Below, one piece after another: positions 20,801 to 32,534 of a stretch of 64,000 nucleotides of DNA (positions are counted from its first letter, which is position 1; each line of letters opens with the position of its first letter). Origin of the DNA: Toxoplasma gondii ME49 (lineage: Eukaryota > Apicomplexa > Conoidasida > Eucoccidiorida > Sarcocystidae); contig NC_031468.1 of the NCBI RefSeq assembly GCF_000006565.2, positions 1,884,747 through 1,948,746 of the forward strand, given 5' to 3'. Under the pieces are notes generated by a model. The model saw only the letters and a program-made list of their open reading frames with translations. It had not been told where the DNA came from and did no database searches. The translations under genes and the position numbers were made by a program.

Positions 20801-23716
20801 ATCAATCCAAAACCGGTGGTTTGTTGCTATTTGAGTCATCAACATGTCAAAGACGAGTCAACGAGAAACGTGAAATCCCGTCGAATCGACGCCAAAGTAA
20901 ATTCGCGGAGGGATCCGCCTACTTTTAAGCCGCGTCCTCAGCGCACAAACTCGTCACCAAATATGGCGGGCAGCTGAGCTTGAGGGTAAAAAAGCAGGAT
21001 GCACACAGAAAAACTCCCTGGTGAGGATTCGGTCTGACAGCATTGCTTCAGCAAATACGAAAGTATGTCGGGAAAAGCCAATGTGTCGATATACCTTTGA
21101 GATTGTCTTCATCCTCTTCATCGTCATCCTGGGGATTCAGGAAAGCATTCCGCTGTCCCCCCATCAACTCGTCCTCGTGGTGCAGCAGCTCCAATTCACA
21201 CAGGCGGGTGTACCTGAAAAAAAGACGAAAAGGTTGCCGCGCCATCGCATATCCCTTCGTTATAGAACCGAAGACTGAAGCGATCCGTCTGTCGGCAAGT
21301 TCCCATCGTTCCGTACCGGTAATGTTCTAGGCGTAGAGTTTTAGGATTGCTCAGTTCACTTGCATGCACAGGGCAAACAACTACTCCAACATCCCCGCTG
21401 CTGAGGGTGTGGGGACCTCGAAGATCTAGCGCAAATACAGACGTACGTTTTTCAACTCTTCGCTACAACTCCGTCATTCTGCTCGTCAATAAACTAGGCA
21501 TTGAGGCGCATGCATGCAGTGACGTCACAAACACGCCTCGAGTCATCACACAGCAAACAGCCGTCGCGGTTCAAATCGCAAAGGAGAGAAAATCAAAAAC
21601 TGCACCACCTGCGCGTTGAGAAGCACCACCGTGCGCGCGGCGTCGATGCAGACGTGGTCAGCCTCTGGGCGTCGGAGGTCCTTTCATTCTTCACATTCGA
21701 CAGTAGTTCTATCTAAAGCGTTTTCCATAAACGCCATGCGAACGAGAGTCGGAATGACTAGCACAGCACCTCATCTGCGGCCGTTTCCTACCAACGCGAG
21801 CTTAACGCGATCTTTCTCTACGGTCAAAAAACAAACCTCACCGCTGCCAGTCACTTTCGCCAAAGAGCGTAACCGGCTCCTTCATTTTCCTCAGCTTCTT
21901 GAAAATTTCCTGCTTGGGGAGAGGAGGTTCTGTCTCCTCGTCGTCTGCAAACACCGCCAGCAGAAAAAACAAGAATGCGAGACACAGGTCTTGAACGAAG
22001 CTCCCCCGAAATGAAATGCAGGTGTTCCATGAACGTCATTTGTAATGCTCTCTCTCTCTTTGGATTTGACATTTTAAGCGCTTTCGCTTCATAATGTGGC
22101 GTTCCCTCATAGCTACGAGGAGTGCTTGAGAAAAATGGGGATTGTGGAGTGGGTCAAACATAAGAAAAGCCAAGCACTCACTCAGCAAGTCGTGAACGTC
22201 CGCTGCACTCTCAGCGTGCTCCGCCGATTGAGCGTCCTTTCTTTTCTTCGGCGCTAAATGTCGTGCCAGTTCCTGAGACAGGCAAATCCGCAGCATCCCT
22301 TTTTCTCAGGAAGTTCTTGCATCTTATTTGCTTCCCAGAAAGGAGGCTTTGGCCAATTGAAGCAAACAGACGTTTGCTGGGATCACTCGCTGCGATAGAA
22401 GACTCCTCACGTTCTCGGTCACCACATGAGTTGTTCTGCAACATGGATCTGGAGCTGAAAGACGGAATCGTTAATACGACCGCAGTAGTCCTGGAATGTC
22501 AACTCAGGTGACCAGTGCAGTTCTGTTGGGTATCTTTACACAGTCTCGAATGGCAGATCGGGAATAAACTGTCACCAGATGCTCTTAGCCCAGCTCCGGT
22601 ATTACATTTGAAGGGGAACTCTCGTTTGTGTGGGATGATGGGACGAGTTTTTTCCATGCATGCAGCGTCTCTTCCAAACAACCAGAGGCTTCCCCATCTC
22701 ACCTTCAGTCTCTCATTTTCGTCTCTTTTTCGTTTCTTTTCTTCTTCAAGGCTTTTCCGCTGGACCTCCTCTCGAAGCTGCTGTTCAAGCTTTCCACGCT
22801 GAATCCACCGCTGCCCCCCTGTCGCCTCCTTCTCGGCTGAGACACAAAACCAAAAGGAAGCCGGAAGAGAGTGACGTACTGTCCATGTTCTTCTCCTAAA
22901 GCCAAGAGGATAAAATCTTGACACGCACTACTCGGGTACCACAAGAGTTGGCTCCTGGGTTGCTATGAAAAAGGAAACAAACATGTTAGTTCTGCGGAAC
23001 ACAACTTCCAGATCACCAACAGATAGTGGTACGAAGAAGTTACTATAGCCTCCGTACACAGCCGAGACTGAGAACGGTTTGTATCTCGAAGTTCTGTGTT
23101 TACCGGATGCAAGTTCCACTGCATTAGAAACAACAGAAAGACTTCACGATCTTCTGTATTTCGTGTTTGGGCGTAGCCCACCTCGCAGTCTCTACTCCCC
23201 ACAGAACGCGTACGATGCATCTGGCCTTGAAATTTAGATAAACGTCCCAGTAAGAGGGTGACGCACTGTTTTATCGAATGCTTTCGTCACAAAAAAATCG
23301 ACAAAAGTCCCCGCAAGCAAGCACAAAACGTTTCTACAGTTTTTTGGGGGGTGGCCTCGACGGGGAAGCACACGGGGAGATGCACGCATTGTCAAACGCA
23401 TGGAAAAAGCAACAGACAGCATTCTCTTCACCTCGGCAGCTAAATGCCCGAAGATGACCAGAGGGATTTCCGCAGAACTCGAAGAAGACAAAGAAAACTC
23501 CATCTGAAGGGGTTTCTGCGCTCATGCAAGATCATGCAAGATATCCACGCATGCACTCTTCGTGACTAGGATAGAAAAGCTTCTCTGAAGACTGGAGACC
23601 ACCACAGAGCTGCGTATTTCCGGTAAACAGACAAAAGAAGAGCACCGCATCAAATGCGTCGACCTACCCGCAACTGCCTCTTTCTGCTTCGCTATAATAT
23701 TTTTCAGCAGATCCAT
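17868..23716 (-). CDS. PRP18: Pre-mRNA splicing factor PRP18 (ten exons, 429 aa)
   Basis: Prp18 joins the spliceosome with Slu7 for the second transesterification step. Exons: 23716-23668, 22836-22703, 22272-22182, 21944-21842, 21213-21095, 20524-20206, 19498-19442, 19084-18980, 18560-18480, 18099-17868. All junctions are GT-AG, all phases fit, and the sum is 1290 nt. The N-terminus [16 protein letters not shown] and the [18 protein letters not shown] segment match the Prp18 start. Residues about 104-125 carry the splicing-factor motif ([19 protein letters not shown]). Residues about 166-272 are an acidic, Ser-rich insert, longer than in human PRPF18. The Prp18 domain follows: [49 protein letters not shown], then the conserved loop region [20 protein letters not shown] and [15 protein letters not shown]. 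The start ATG is the first in frame with the family N-terminus. The gene appears intact. Confidence 0.95.
18712..18740 (+). repeat. Short dispersed repeat, copy 5
   Basis: ACCGGTAGGACATTGAACTC followed by CAACAACG, in the PRP18 intron between exons 8 and 9. It matches the GTAGGACATTGAA core of the family. Confidence 0.42.
19233..19296 (-). repeat. Short dispersed repeat, copy 6, with an adjoining second shared block
   Basis: On the minus strand 19262-19233 reads ATTGTCGTAGGATATTAGAC followed by CCAACACTTG, near-consensus for the element. Directly beside it, 19269-19296 (plus strand, TTCGTACCGATGATATTCTA then GGCGTA) recurs with 4 differences in 28 at 21308-21335. The element may therefore be longer than its core. 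It lies in a PRP18 intron. Confidence 0.45.
21308..21335 (+). repeat. Second copy of the TTCTAGGCGTA block
   Basis: TCCGTACCGGTAATGTTCTA then GGCGTA; the 28-bp block has its partner at 19269-19296. Both lie in PRP18 introns, just upstream (in gene sense) of an exon. Confidence 0.42.
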
Positions 23717-23961
23717 TTTTGACGCCAAGACAGGAAGTCGAAAGAGGCGAATATCACGGGAAAATGCATGCTCCTTGACGCTGTCCGTGTGCAGCCGTCT
23801 CTCGGTGAGTTCTGTGTTACTAGTTGAGCGTTACTTTCTGAGTTTACAGAGCTCTTCTCCTCAAACTGCCTCAGCCACGCCGTCTCCACGCTGCGGGGTT
23901 CCGCAACTCTCTGGAGTCTCTGCTTGTCCGCACCTCACAACCTTAGTCAAGAAAGTCAACA

Positions 23962-23968
23962 TGAGACG
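23962..23968 (+). promoter_or_regulatory. WGAGACG-type promoter motif upstream of PRP18 (distal of two close copies)
   Basis: TGAGACG, about 250 bp upstream of the PRP18 start codon. With the copy at 24030 it makes two matches within 75 bp, as seen in Toxoplasma promoters where the element acts in either orientation. Confidence 0.35.
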
Positions 23969-24029
23969 AGAAGACTCGAGGAGGAAAAGACTAAAATATA
24001 TGCAATGGGCAACGGCGGGAAGTCGATCT

Positions 24030-24036
24030 TGAGACG
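24030..24036 (+). promoter_or_regulatory. WGAGACG-type promoter motif upstream of PRP18 (second copy)
   Basis: TGAGACG, about 315 bp upstream of the PRP18 start codon. Confidence 0.35.
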
Positions 24037-27000
24037 CGCCAAAAAAGCCAGCAGGAAACCATCATTTGACCTCCGTGCTGCGGGCTGAAATCTGAGACCG
24101 TGCAGCGCATGCAAACGGAGAGATACGGATATGACCACATTCATCGATCGAGTTGCTCAAGGGCACGCGGTTCGGAAACGCCGGCGCAAACGGGACGAAC
24201 CAGAAGCAAGAAGCTGCTTTGCCTTCACGATGCACCACCAAATGGAAAAGACGGAAGTGTAATTCTTGCCTAAGGCCAAGGCAGATTGCCGCAGCGCAAA
24301 GTCGTGGGAAATGTTGTATCGAGTCGGAACAGAGAGACGAAAGATAGTCAGCGTGAACTCGAAATTCCTGAGGCAAAGTTGATTCGAGGAGTTGCAGACA
24401 ACTCTAGGAACGCAAGACTAGCAGGCGGAAGAGTGGAAGTGACAAAAACATAAAGACCGTACAGCCCAGAGAAACTGCCTAGGCTATGAGGGAAACGCGA
24501 TCAATTTGTGATAGGGATGGGAAAAATCGAGCTCTTCGCACGGGAGAAAACTCGGAACTCAACAACAAGGAAAGTTACTTTGATGAGCTCGCCATCTCAC
24601 GGCGGAAGCATCAAGCAGAAACGGCAGAAGAAGGAGTACAACGCAGGGTGCAACCGATTAGACAGTCGGGGTAGTCGTGAAAACGCTTCTGTTTACTGAA
24701 GAAACTAGTGTCGAGTCAGAAAAGTTGATTCCATTTATTGTCTTCGCTGCATGCAGTGGCGTGCGCATGCAAGCCTGACGTGGAGAACCAACGCCTACGT
24801 GGACGGGGGCCAAACCATATCCACGAGCTTACACCACGCAATCGCCTTCTTCTTTTAAACGTTTTCCAACCATGATTCAAATGCTTGTATTAGTCCAAGC
24901 TGCGAATGATCACGAAAATCTGACGAGTCAGTAGTTGTTTTGGTGCATAGTTAATCAGACAGGACGCACCTCCCCTGGCAATACGGCAGTCTTCACACAG
25001 CTTGTCGAAACGGTATGTTGTGTATGTGACTAAAAGTGGCGCGTCTCGCCCTCAGCTGAAGCACCATCGGAAGCGAAGCCATCCGCCTCATCACTTACAG
25101 ACGTTCCTAAAAGGGAACGGCTTTGGGGAAGTGGGGAAGCCAGTAGAACTCTACGGTGTCTTCGGCCTCTCACTTTTTCGCACCGTCAAAACCTCGCGCC
25201 TACAGGGTGGTGTCACCGCGCGATGAGCCTGTCGTTGGGAACTACGAGACAAGTTTTGTTGTAAAAAGCGAGAACTAAGCATTGGAAGACACCATGCAAC
25301 ACAAAAGCACTGGACAAAGTTGTATAGAGGGAGAAACCGATAAACTGAAGAGTTTCGTCTCGTGGCATTCGTTTCTTCAGCATGCATGAGGCGCATTTCC
25401 CGGGTATGCCATCGTCAGTCGACTCCACATGATACAGCTTGCCGTAGTGTTCTCACGAGGGGTAACCGGTTCAACTGCACATTGACGAAAAACGACGAAC
25501 GTGCCACATCCCCACAGTGAGCGAACGAACATTCGAGTGGAGTCTGAAGCCATCGCAGCGTCCCTTGTCAACATATTTCAAATTGTTTCGTAGCGCAGAA
25601 GCTTGGGGTTCACTAAGAGAGCAGTACACATCCTGAATTACACGTGAAGTGGCTCTGAAAATGTCAAGTCCTCAATCCCAAAGGGGAATCTAAGAGAGAA
25701 GGCGGCATGAAGTAACCCGAAAGAAATTTGCTCGAACAGAGTGAGAATCTTATCGCGCGTCGCATGTTTTAGGTGGAAATGTGCTTAATACGAAACAGAC
25801 ACACAGGGTGATACAAGAATGGCTGCGAAGGCGTAAGTGACCATTCACATGTGTAGCCACTGTCAGATGTTCACGGCGTTTTGGTCGCCAGTTCAATGCC
25901 TTTACGATGCTTATGACCGTTATGGTTGGGGGCTTCCTGGTGCTTGTGGTAACCAAGGGACACATAGAAGTATCACGAAACCAGCATTGCCTCATGCCAG
26001 GTGTTGGATCGGCACAACCAGGAGATGCCTGCAGTCTCGTGAAAGGGTGTTGTTACGAGAAAATTCTGAAAACAATGTGAAGGATGAGGTTGTGGTGGCA
26101 GGGAACCCGTATTCATACGAATGTCTAGGTTCAGGTAGTGAGTATGGGACTCTCCCGTCAAGAAAGAATTTGGATGCACGCAGTGACAACAATGGCGCGA
26201 ACACATCCCAAAAAATGAGAGGTGCGATGTGAAGCCATGAGAAGGTTTCCCGTTAATTCTAAGAACTGTGTCTACTTCCGTGTCGGCATTACAGGGCAGC
26301 GTCGTCCAGAAAAGTGAACAACAAGCTTGAGTCGCACGTTCTTGTATATTTCTAAGTTACGGAACCATGTTATCATGGACTTGCAGGACGCATCATCTGT
26401 AGGTGAGATCAGGATCGAATCAGTCAATCGAGTTCGATTTGAAAAACCACTGTGGGATTGGTAGTCGGCGTTTTGCCTCTTTATCTCAGATTGTCTCCGG
26501 TCTCGGCCAAGACAGTGGTGGCTGCTGAGATGAAAATCACCCAGTGACTTTCATTTAAGGGGAGCTGTGAATCGTTCCGGCGCACTTCATATTTAACGGA
26601 AGACTGCAATTATTCTGCGCACGAGTTATACCCTCTCAGGTAAGGCAATTTTGTGACACCACTACACAAAATTGTGAGTTAAGTCGCGGCATAGACATAC
26701 ATTCTACGATCCGTATCAGGCGCACGGACAAATAGCGCGCGTCGCGGCGGATATGGGAATTGATCCCGTATTTGGTACCTCGAATGTGTTGGCCGACCGT
26801 GGAGAGTGAACACTGTAACGTTACAATAGCTACCGGATCTGCAGCCCGCTTTTGCTTGTGCACCCCGCATTTGATTTCTGTCCTCACAACTGATTTTACT
26901 TCCGGTTTTGGTCGTTCAGAAGGAGACTCGTGGACTGAGGAATAGGGATACACTAATCAGAAAACAGTTGATTCTATTTGTACGGTGCCGTGCCAGACCT

Positions 27001-29700
27001 TCCGTCGTTGTTGCCTCGCTTGTTTCAGCTGGTCGAGATGCGTTTCTCTCTATAACATGGTTGGGGGTGGAGATCATCAGTTTTCCGGTTAGGCGATGGT
27101 TTATGCTGAAGGAGGGAAAGGTTTTTCATGGTATCAGTCGGGAGCAGGGCTCGCACTTTTCGTTTCCTTCTGCGGCTACAAAGATTTGAGTCGAGCGGCC
27201 TAGCTGCTCATGCTTGGTTGGATTCGTTCTTTTAGGAGTTCCATGCACAGCTTGATTTGAGGGGGGTTCCTCAGCGGGGTCCATTCGAACATGAAACACG
27301 ATAGCGTTAAGCCGTATAGACCGCATCGTAAATTAACACTTCGGCGCAGGCTGTGCAAGCCGTACTCTCTGAGCGAGAAGAAACAAGACTCACGGCTCAT
27401 TAGCGGGCGGACGTCGTCCGCCAGTGCCTGTCCGGAGAATCAAGCGTCTCACCAGCGGGCAAGCGATTTGACATTCTTTCGAATATCCTCTAGCGAAATC
27501 TTCGTCGTATAAGATGCACTGTGCATCAGAAACTAACAAGGAGAGACTTGGCGACTACACCTGCATGCATGGAATCGGTTCGTCCTGCCTGCTAGCAGAC
27601 GTACAGCGTCCTTTTTGTCTCAGGGCACCAGGTGTGCCTGCCACACATCATACACCCAGCGTTATCTGTCCGCTGGGATGTTCTTGGTCTGCTCCCCGCT
27701 TTCACCGTTACTGCACACTGGACGTTCATTATTATTGACTGGGGAACGACACAAACGCATAGAACAGCATAATCATTGTATACAGTTCAATTACACAGGC
27801 GTAGAAACTGTCATCACATTAGCCTAACAATGAGTAATCCCCCTCATTCGACTGCCTAATACAGCTAAAAATGTTTGCTTTCACTATGCTAGGACATTTC
27901 TTCATCCAGATTTTCCGGAAACACGGACCTGCGCTCCCCCCCGGTCCGCTTCTACAGCTAATTTCAGCTTGACAGTTTCTCAGCCTACCTTTTTGCCTCA
28001 GTACCAGTATGCGGCGCATAGCACACACTGCTGCAGAACCATTGAGCCGCGGATTAAAACGCGCATGGCGGCAAACATTGCGGTTTACGTTGTTGAGCGT
28101 GTCACATGCTGCGACAGCTCTGAATTTGGTTCGTATGCTGTCGCGGACAGCCTTCAGAGGTGTATCAGTCATTCATAGCATTGTGATGTCTTGTTGGGCG
28201 TAGTCTGTACAGAGCCCGCCACGACAGATCCAAGAGGAAAATGATTCCAGCTTCCAAATAAACTGCATACTTAAGTGACAGAGGAGACGTTAACTTCCTT
28301 ATACTAATCTGTATTGGGGGTTTGGAAGTCGTGTACTTGAAAGCAAACGCAACCTCCTATTTCCTGGCAACATCAGTAAACCCTTTTGGTCCCTCAAGTA
28401 TCACGGTGAGACTGCAGTTAACGCTGCGCACAGCTGTAACACATGTTCGGTTGCTTGACTGCGGCCAGTCTGCGGCTGTGTGAGCGCCCAGAACAGACAG
28501 AAGTACGGCAGCCACGTACAGGCACAATGTATCACTTGTAGCCAGTTAATGATTTGTGACTCACTGAGGTAGTAGCTGTTCATTTTAAGACTGTTCAGGG
28601 GGTGCACTACGAAGGATCGGTACAGCATCTGTATAAAGCCCCGGGGGCTTGAGTTCAAGGCATTTTCTGTTGGAGACTCACCATCTAGATAGAGACAGAT
28701 GAGATATACAAGAACAAAGAGATAAAAACGTGAAGTGATGGAGAACGGAACAGTGATTGAGGGTCTTCTTTTATGTCGCTCCAGTGCATTCACCTTCCTG
28801 TCCATTGCGGGGCTTTTCTGAGGTTTTGGATGCAACCCTGCGAACTGTTGGGTCCCACTCATCCTTCTAGTTTTAAGACTACAATTTTCTGTGCATTCCT
28901 GTCTACCAGCAACACAATTGTGTACTACAGAAATCATGGTGCACATCTGCTTAACCACGCGGTGCATAGCTGCTCCCTGCTTGCTCGACACCATCTCCGT
29001 TAGCTTGCCAGAGAGATTGATGTCTGCTCAGGCTCACTGGAAATCGAATAGCCACTTCACTCCTCTTCGTATAAACTCGTGAGTTGGGGTCTAGCAGAAG
29101 TTTTCGTGTGCTGTCGTCAGGTGAAACTGCAGTGAATATAAAGACCGAACAGGGCGGGCTGAAGCCGCTGCCCATCTTTGTGTTCGTCCTCTCTTCTGGG
29201 AGCCCGTTCTTCGGGTTTCGCCCACAAACACGTACCCGTGTAACGGTTGCTTTTTGCTCTTTCCGTGTCGATGTAACGGGGCACTCGATGTGACAATGTC
29301 AGAAATTTGGAGTGGACACAACTGGACGTGCACGTTTTACCGTGTGGCGCGGTTCTGTTGCTTGCACGTTGTTTCGGTCTGCCACTCGGACGCTGCTGGC
29401 GCGGCAACGCGTCTACTGCTTTCCGGGGGTACGTGCCACGTGGCGGCCACAGGGAGGGATCGTATCGATTTCTCGTTTGACGCTTGCTCTTTGTCTGGCA
29501 TTTTCACAGGTTGCTTCCAACACCCGAATGCATTCATGCTATTTGAATGTCGAGAAAAACAGCGGACGTGCCGCTACCGTGTCCGCGTATACCTGCAGTA
29601 TACAAGTCGTCGAACTTTCCACCGCTCGCCCGCCCCGCTCACGTTGAGCAGGCACGTTGACCTGTTGAGTGCCCTTTTGCATTTTCCTCATATTAACAGG

Positions 29701-31209
29701 ATGGCGTATCGATCTTCTGCAGCTGCTCTGGCCTTTTTTGCCGTTCTCTTGTGCGGTCTGCCCAGCTGGTGCGTTGCAAGTGAAGGAACAGCGGCAGCAG
29801 ATTTGTTCGTACCAGCTGTGAGCTCTACGAACAACAACGCCCAAGCAGCAGCCATGGTCTCCACAGGTGTACCAGCCAAAACGAATCAGCAGGAAGCAGC
29901 ACACCCCGTAATTTTTAGGAGTTCGAAAAGGTACGGCTGACACGCTGAGAGTTGAGCCAAAACCGTTGCAACCAAGTTGCAGATACAGGGGCCACACAGA
30001 CACTACAGTCGGAGACATTCGCGTGATCCGCGAGTGCCACCCCTCTGAATGAGATACTGGGTTGCGGTCGCGATTAACGGATATCACGTGAAGCGTCAAT
30101 AACTGTCTGTTAATTACCAGACCTTGTGTGCAACATGAAGCTATCATGCTTCCCCAGTGATGTCTGCTCGCCAGCTTCGATGCAAACGGTTAATTAGCCA
30201 GGATCACTCATGCTCCATTTGCGAAGACTCTGTCAAGGAATATAGGACAAGATGTGTGTCTGCCTGCTGCACTGCAGAGGCGTCGCGTTGAAAAATAAAA
30301 CTGCAGGATTACGTCGTAACAAAACCGCTCTAAATGTGACGCTGAGCCTGCTGGTCGCAGCCGTCGTCGCGGTAGTGCTTACTACAATTAAGCTGAACCA
30401 GTGCAGACAACAGCTGAAGGAGAACAAGAACACAACTGAAGGAACCACAAGAAGGAGACTTGCAGAAGGCGGCGCCGACAGCAATGGTGACCGCAGCGGC
30501 GAGGAAGAATGTGTAAGTGGCTTCGGCGTTAACATGCTGTTGGTAGTGAGCTTGACACTTTCATTACCTGCACGAACCACAACTGTGCATCAACAACTCT
30601 CCAGGGCGGTTCGGTGACACATTAAACCCAGCAGCACTTGTGCGCAGTTACTCTTCAGATCAGCCAGGTTCCAGTACGACACTTCGCTTGCTGTTTCGTT
30701 TTTCATTTTACTGCATCGCGAGAGAAGCACTGCTTTTCTCCACCCGCCGTGGCGAGTGACTTCTCACGCAGGGGGTTTGGAGTAGCGTGAACAAAGTTTT
30801 CCCATCAAACTCGCATGTTTACACATGTGCAGTGGCAGGCAAAACTGCCCCAAGAGATGTTGAATTGGCTACCGGATGCCGCCAACGCATTCCGGTCGCC
30901 TACTGTCTGCAAGATCTGCTTAAAAGCACCCTGAGACACACCATCACTGCGACAAGCAACAACAGTTTCCATTGTTGTCTTTGAATAACAATATATCAAC
31001 CGCGTATGATAAAGACAGGTGGCGTCTCTTGGGCTGTGGAGGTTCCCTCTTTTTTCGCTTACTGGAGCAACGTGTACTGTATCTGAGTCTTTGACTAGCT
31101 TCAGGCGACGTTTGGTGCTGCAGTTAATGCCAACGTGGGGGACCAACTCGGCCTGGGATATATCGGGGCAGGTGGTGTATTCAAGCATATTTACGGTGGA
31201 GTGAGCTAA
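29701..31209 (+). CDS. Predicted secreted single-span membrane protein with TEXEL-like motif (three exons, 189 aa)
   Basis: Exons: 29701-29930, 30278-30512, 31105-31209. Junctions are AAAAG|GTACGG, CTGCAG|A, TGT|GTAAGT and CTTCAG|GCG; the phases agree and the total is 190 codons including stop TAA. Residues 1 to about 26 are a clear signal peptide (ALAFFAVLLCGLPSWCVAS). An Ala/Asn/Gln-rich segment follows. Residues about 96-115 form one hydrophobic span (LSLLVAAVVAVVLTTIKL). Beyond it lies TTRRRLAEGG, whose RRLAE (136-140) fits the TEXEL consensus (RRLxx) cut by the Golgi protease ASP5 in Toxoplasma. The last exon ends in a Gly-rich tail (GLGYIGAGGVFKHIYGGVS). I infer a secreted, dense-granule-type or lineage-specific family protein; I do not recognise the exact family. 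The ATG is chosen for the signal peptide right after it, although the frame is open upstream. Confidence 0.68.
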
Positions 31210-32178
31210 GCCACGAATGGCACCCCTTGGCGTGGTGTGTCGCGTCTGCCATCATTGAACTGAAGCGGCTTGCGTTAGCCGCTACACGGGGGGGATCTCA
31301 CCAGTATCGGCTGTCGCACATGCGTTCCAGGTCCGACATGGTGCGATGTGTTTCAACAGGCCGAAGAAGTATGCACAGGCGGATAGGCAGCTGTTGCTTT
31401 TTTTGGAGGCGACCTGATGGTTCGCCAGTCAACTCGCTGGAGGCTACTCAATCAGGTAGTTTACGTCGTTCCTCGGAGGTGGTATAGAGGGTCACGGGCT
31501 TTGGCATTGGTGAGCTTGAGTGAGGAACACAGTATAAAGCTTGAAGAAAAGGTATGATGCTGTGGCGCGTTGTGCGATAGATGTGGGTCGAGACCGGAAA
31601 CAACCCTTCGTCGATCGTGATGGCTCGGCGGTTATGTGTGTTGGACTGTTCGTCCTCCGTCAGTGTCGGCACTGTTGGCCCGTGCGTGCAGGACGGCACA
31701 GACGTGCGAGTTGACTCTGCCTCTCAGTCAACTCTTTTGATTTTTTGTGCGTGCTGCTGGTTTGTGCTTTGGCACTTGTCTGCCGGCGAATGCTGAGGAA
31801 AGTGTGTGGGGTGCTAACAGTTTGTGAGGGTAGAGACGAGTTCTGGTCAGCACCAGTTCATACATAGTTCATTAGGCGTAGTGTTGTTACGCGCATGTTT
31901 GAAGTACTCACGTAGTACTAACTGGCACGCCTCGCGTGCCACGATATGCTTGCAGTGATCAGGAGGCGAGACTCGTGTCGCAGATGTGCATGTAATGTGT
32001 TGTGTCTGGCTTTTTGTACGACGACACCACGCGAGGGTGTTGGATATTCACTGCGTCAATCGTGGAAGGCGAAGCACTGCGTACCTCCCATTTGAATCGA
32101 GTTCGTGACGAGGCATACAATAAGCTCGCATGTCTCCCGGGTTTCCCTGTTTGATCGATTGTAGCATTGCTGCACATG

Positions 32179-32534
32179 CTGTAGGCGCGTGATAGAAGAA
32201 TTGTGAACTCGCTGATGAGACGTTGTGGATACCGCCGCAAGCGCATAGGAGCCATCGTGAAGGCAGCGACGGTGCCAGGGGGAGAACGCATGCGCACGTA
32301 GCAAATGTGGGTTCTGGTGTGATGGCGCGGATACAGGCGAAACGTTATGTGAAATGGATACGCGCTACTTCTCCAGGAAGCGGGACAGGGGCAGGAAGTG
32401 AAATACATTGGCTTGCGGACGTAACGGCTTCGATGTGATCACGTGATCAGTTGCGGCCGGCTATATCTGCTGGATGCGTTTTGCAAGGCGTGTGGTATTA
32501 CCATGAAGAGAGCAGCAGAGATGCTGAGGGTCGT
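32179..32534 (+). repeat. Young duplication A, copy 1
   Basis: About 356 bp, near-identical to 37012-37367. It begins at CTGTAGGCGCGTGATAG and ends at GCTGAGGGTCGT. Confidence 0.85.

Larger units (their letters stand above)
23717..29700. other. Intergenic region between PRP18 and the secreted-protein gene
   Basis: Six kilobases with no convincing gene. The first few hundred bases should include the PRP18 promoter. TGCATGC words occur near 23766, 24750, 25380 and 27563. The longest frame (28401-28994, minus) has a hydrophobic stretch and an internal GTGAGT, but no ATG or family resemblance. The last 400 bp upstream of 29701 stays open in the frame of the downstream gene, but its residues look like translated leader sequence. 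Confidence 0.5.

Noticed and set aside
26750..26772. Palindrome-like GGGAATTGATCCCG resembling a tRNA T-arm
   Set aside because: No matching acceptor, D or anticodon arm around it.
28401..28994. 197-codon minus-strand frame with a hydrophobic segment
   Set aside because: It has no ATG start, an internal donor-like GTGAGT, and no recognisable family; it is probably chance.
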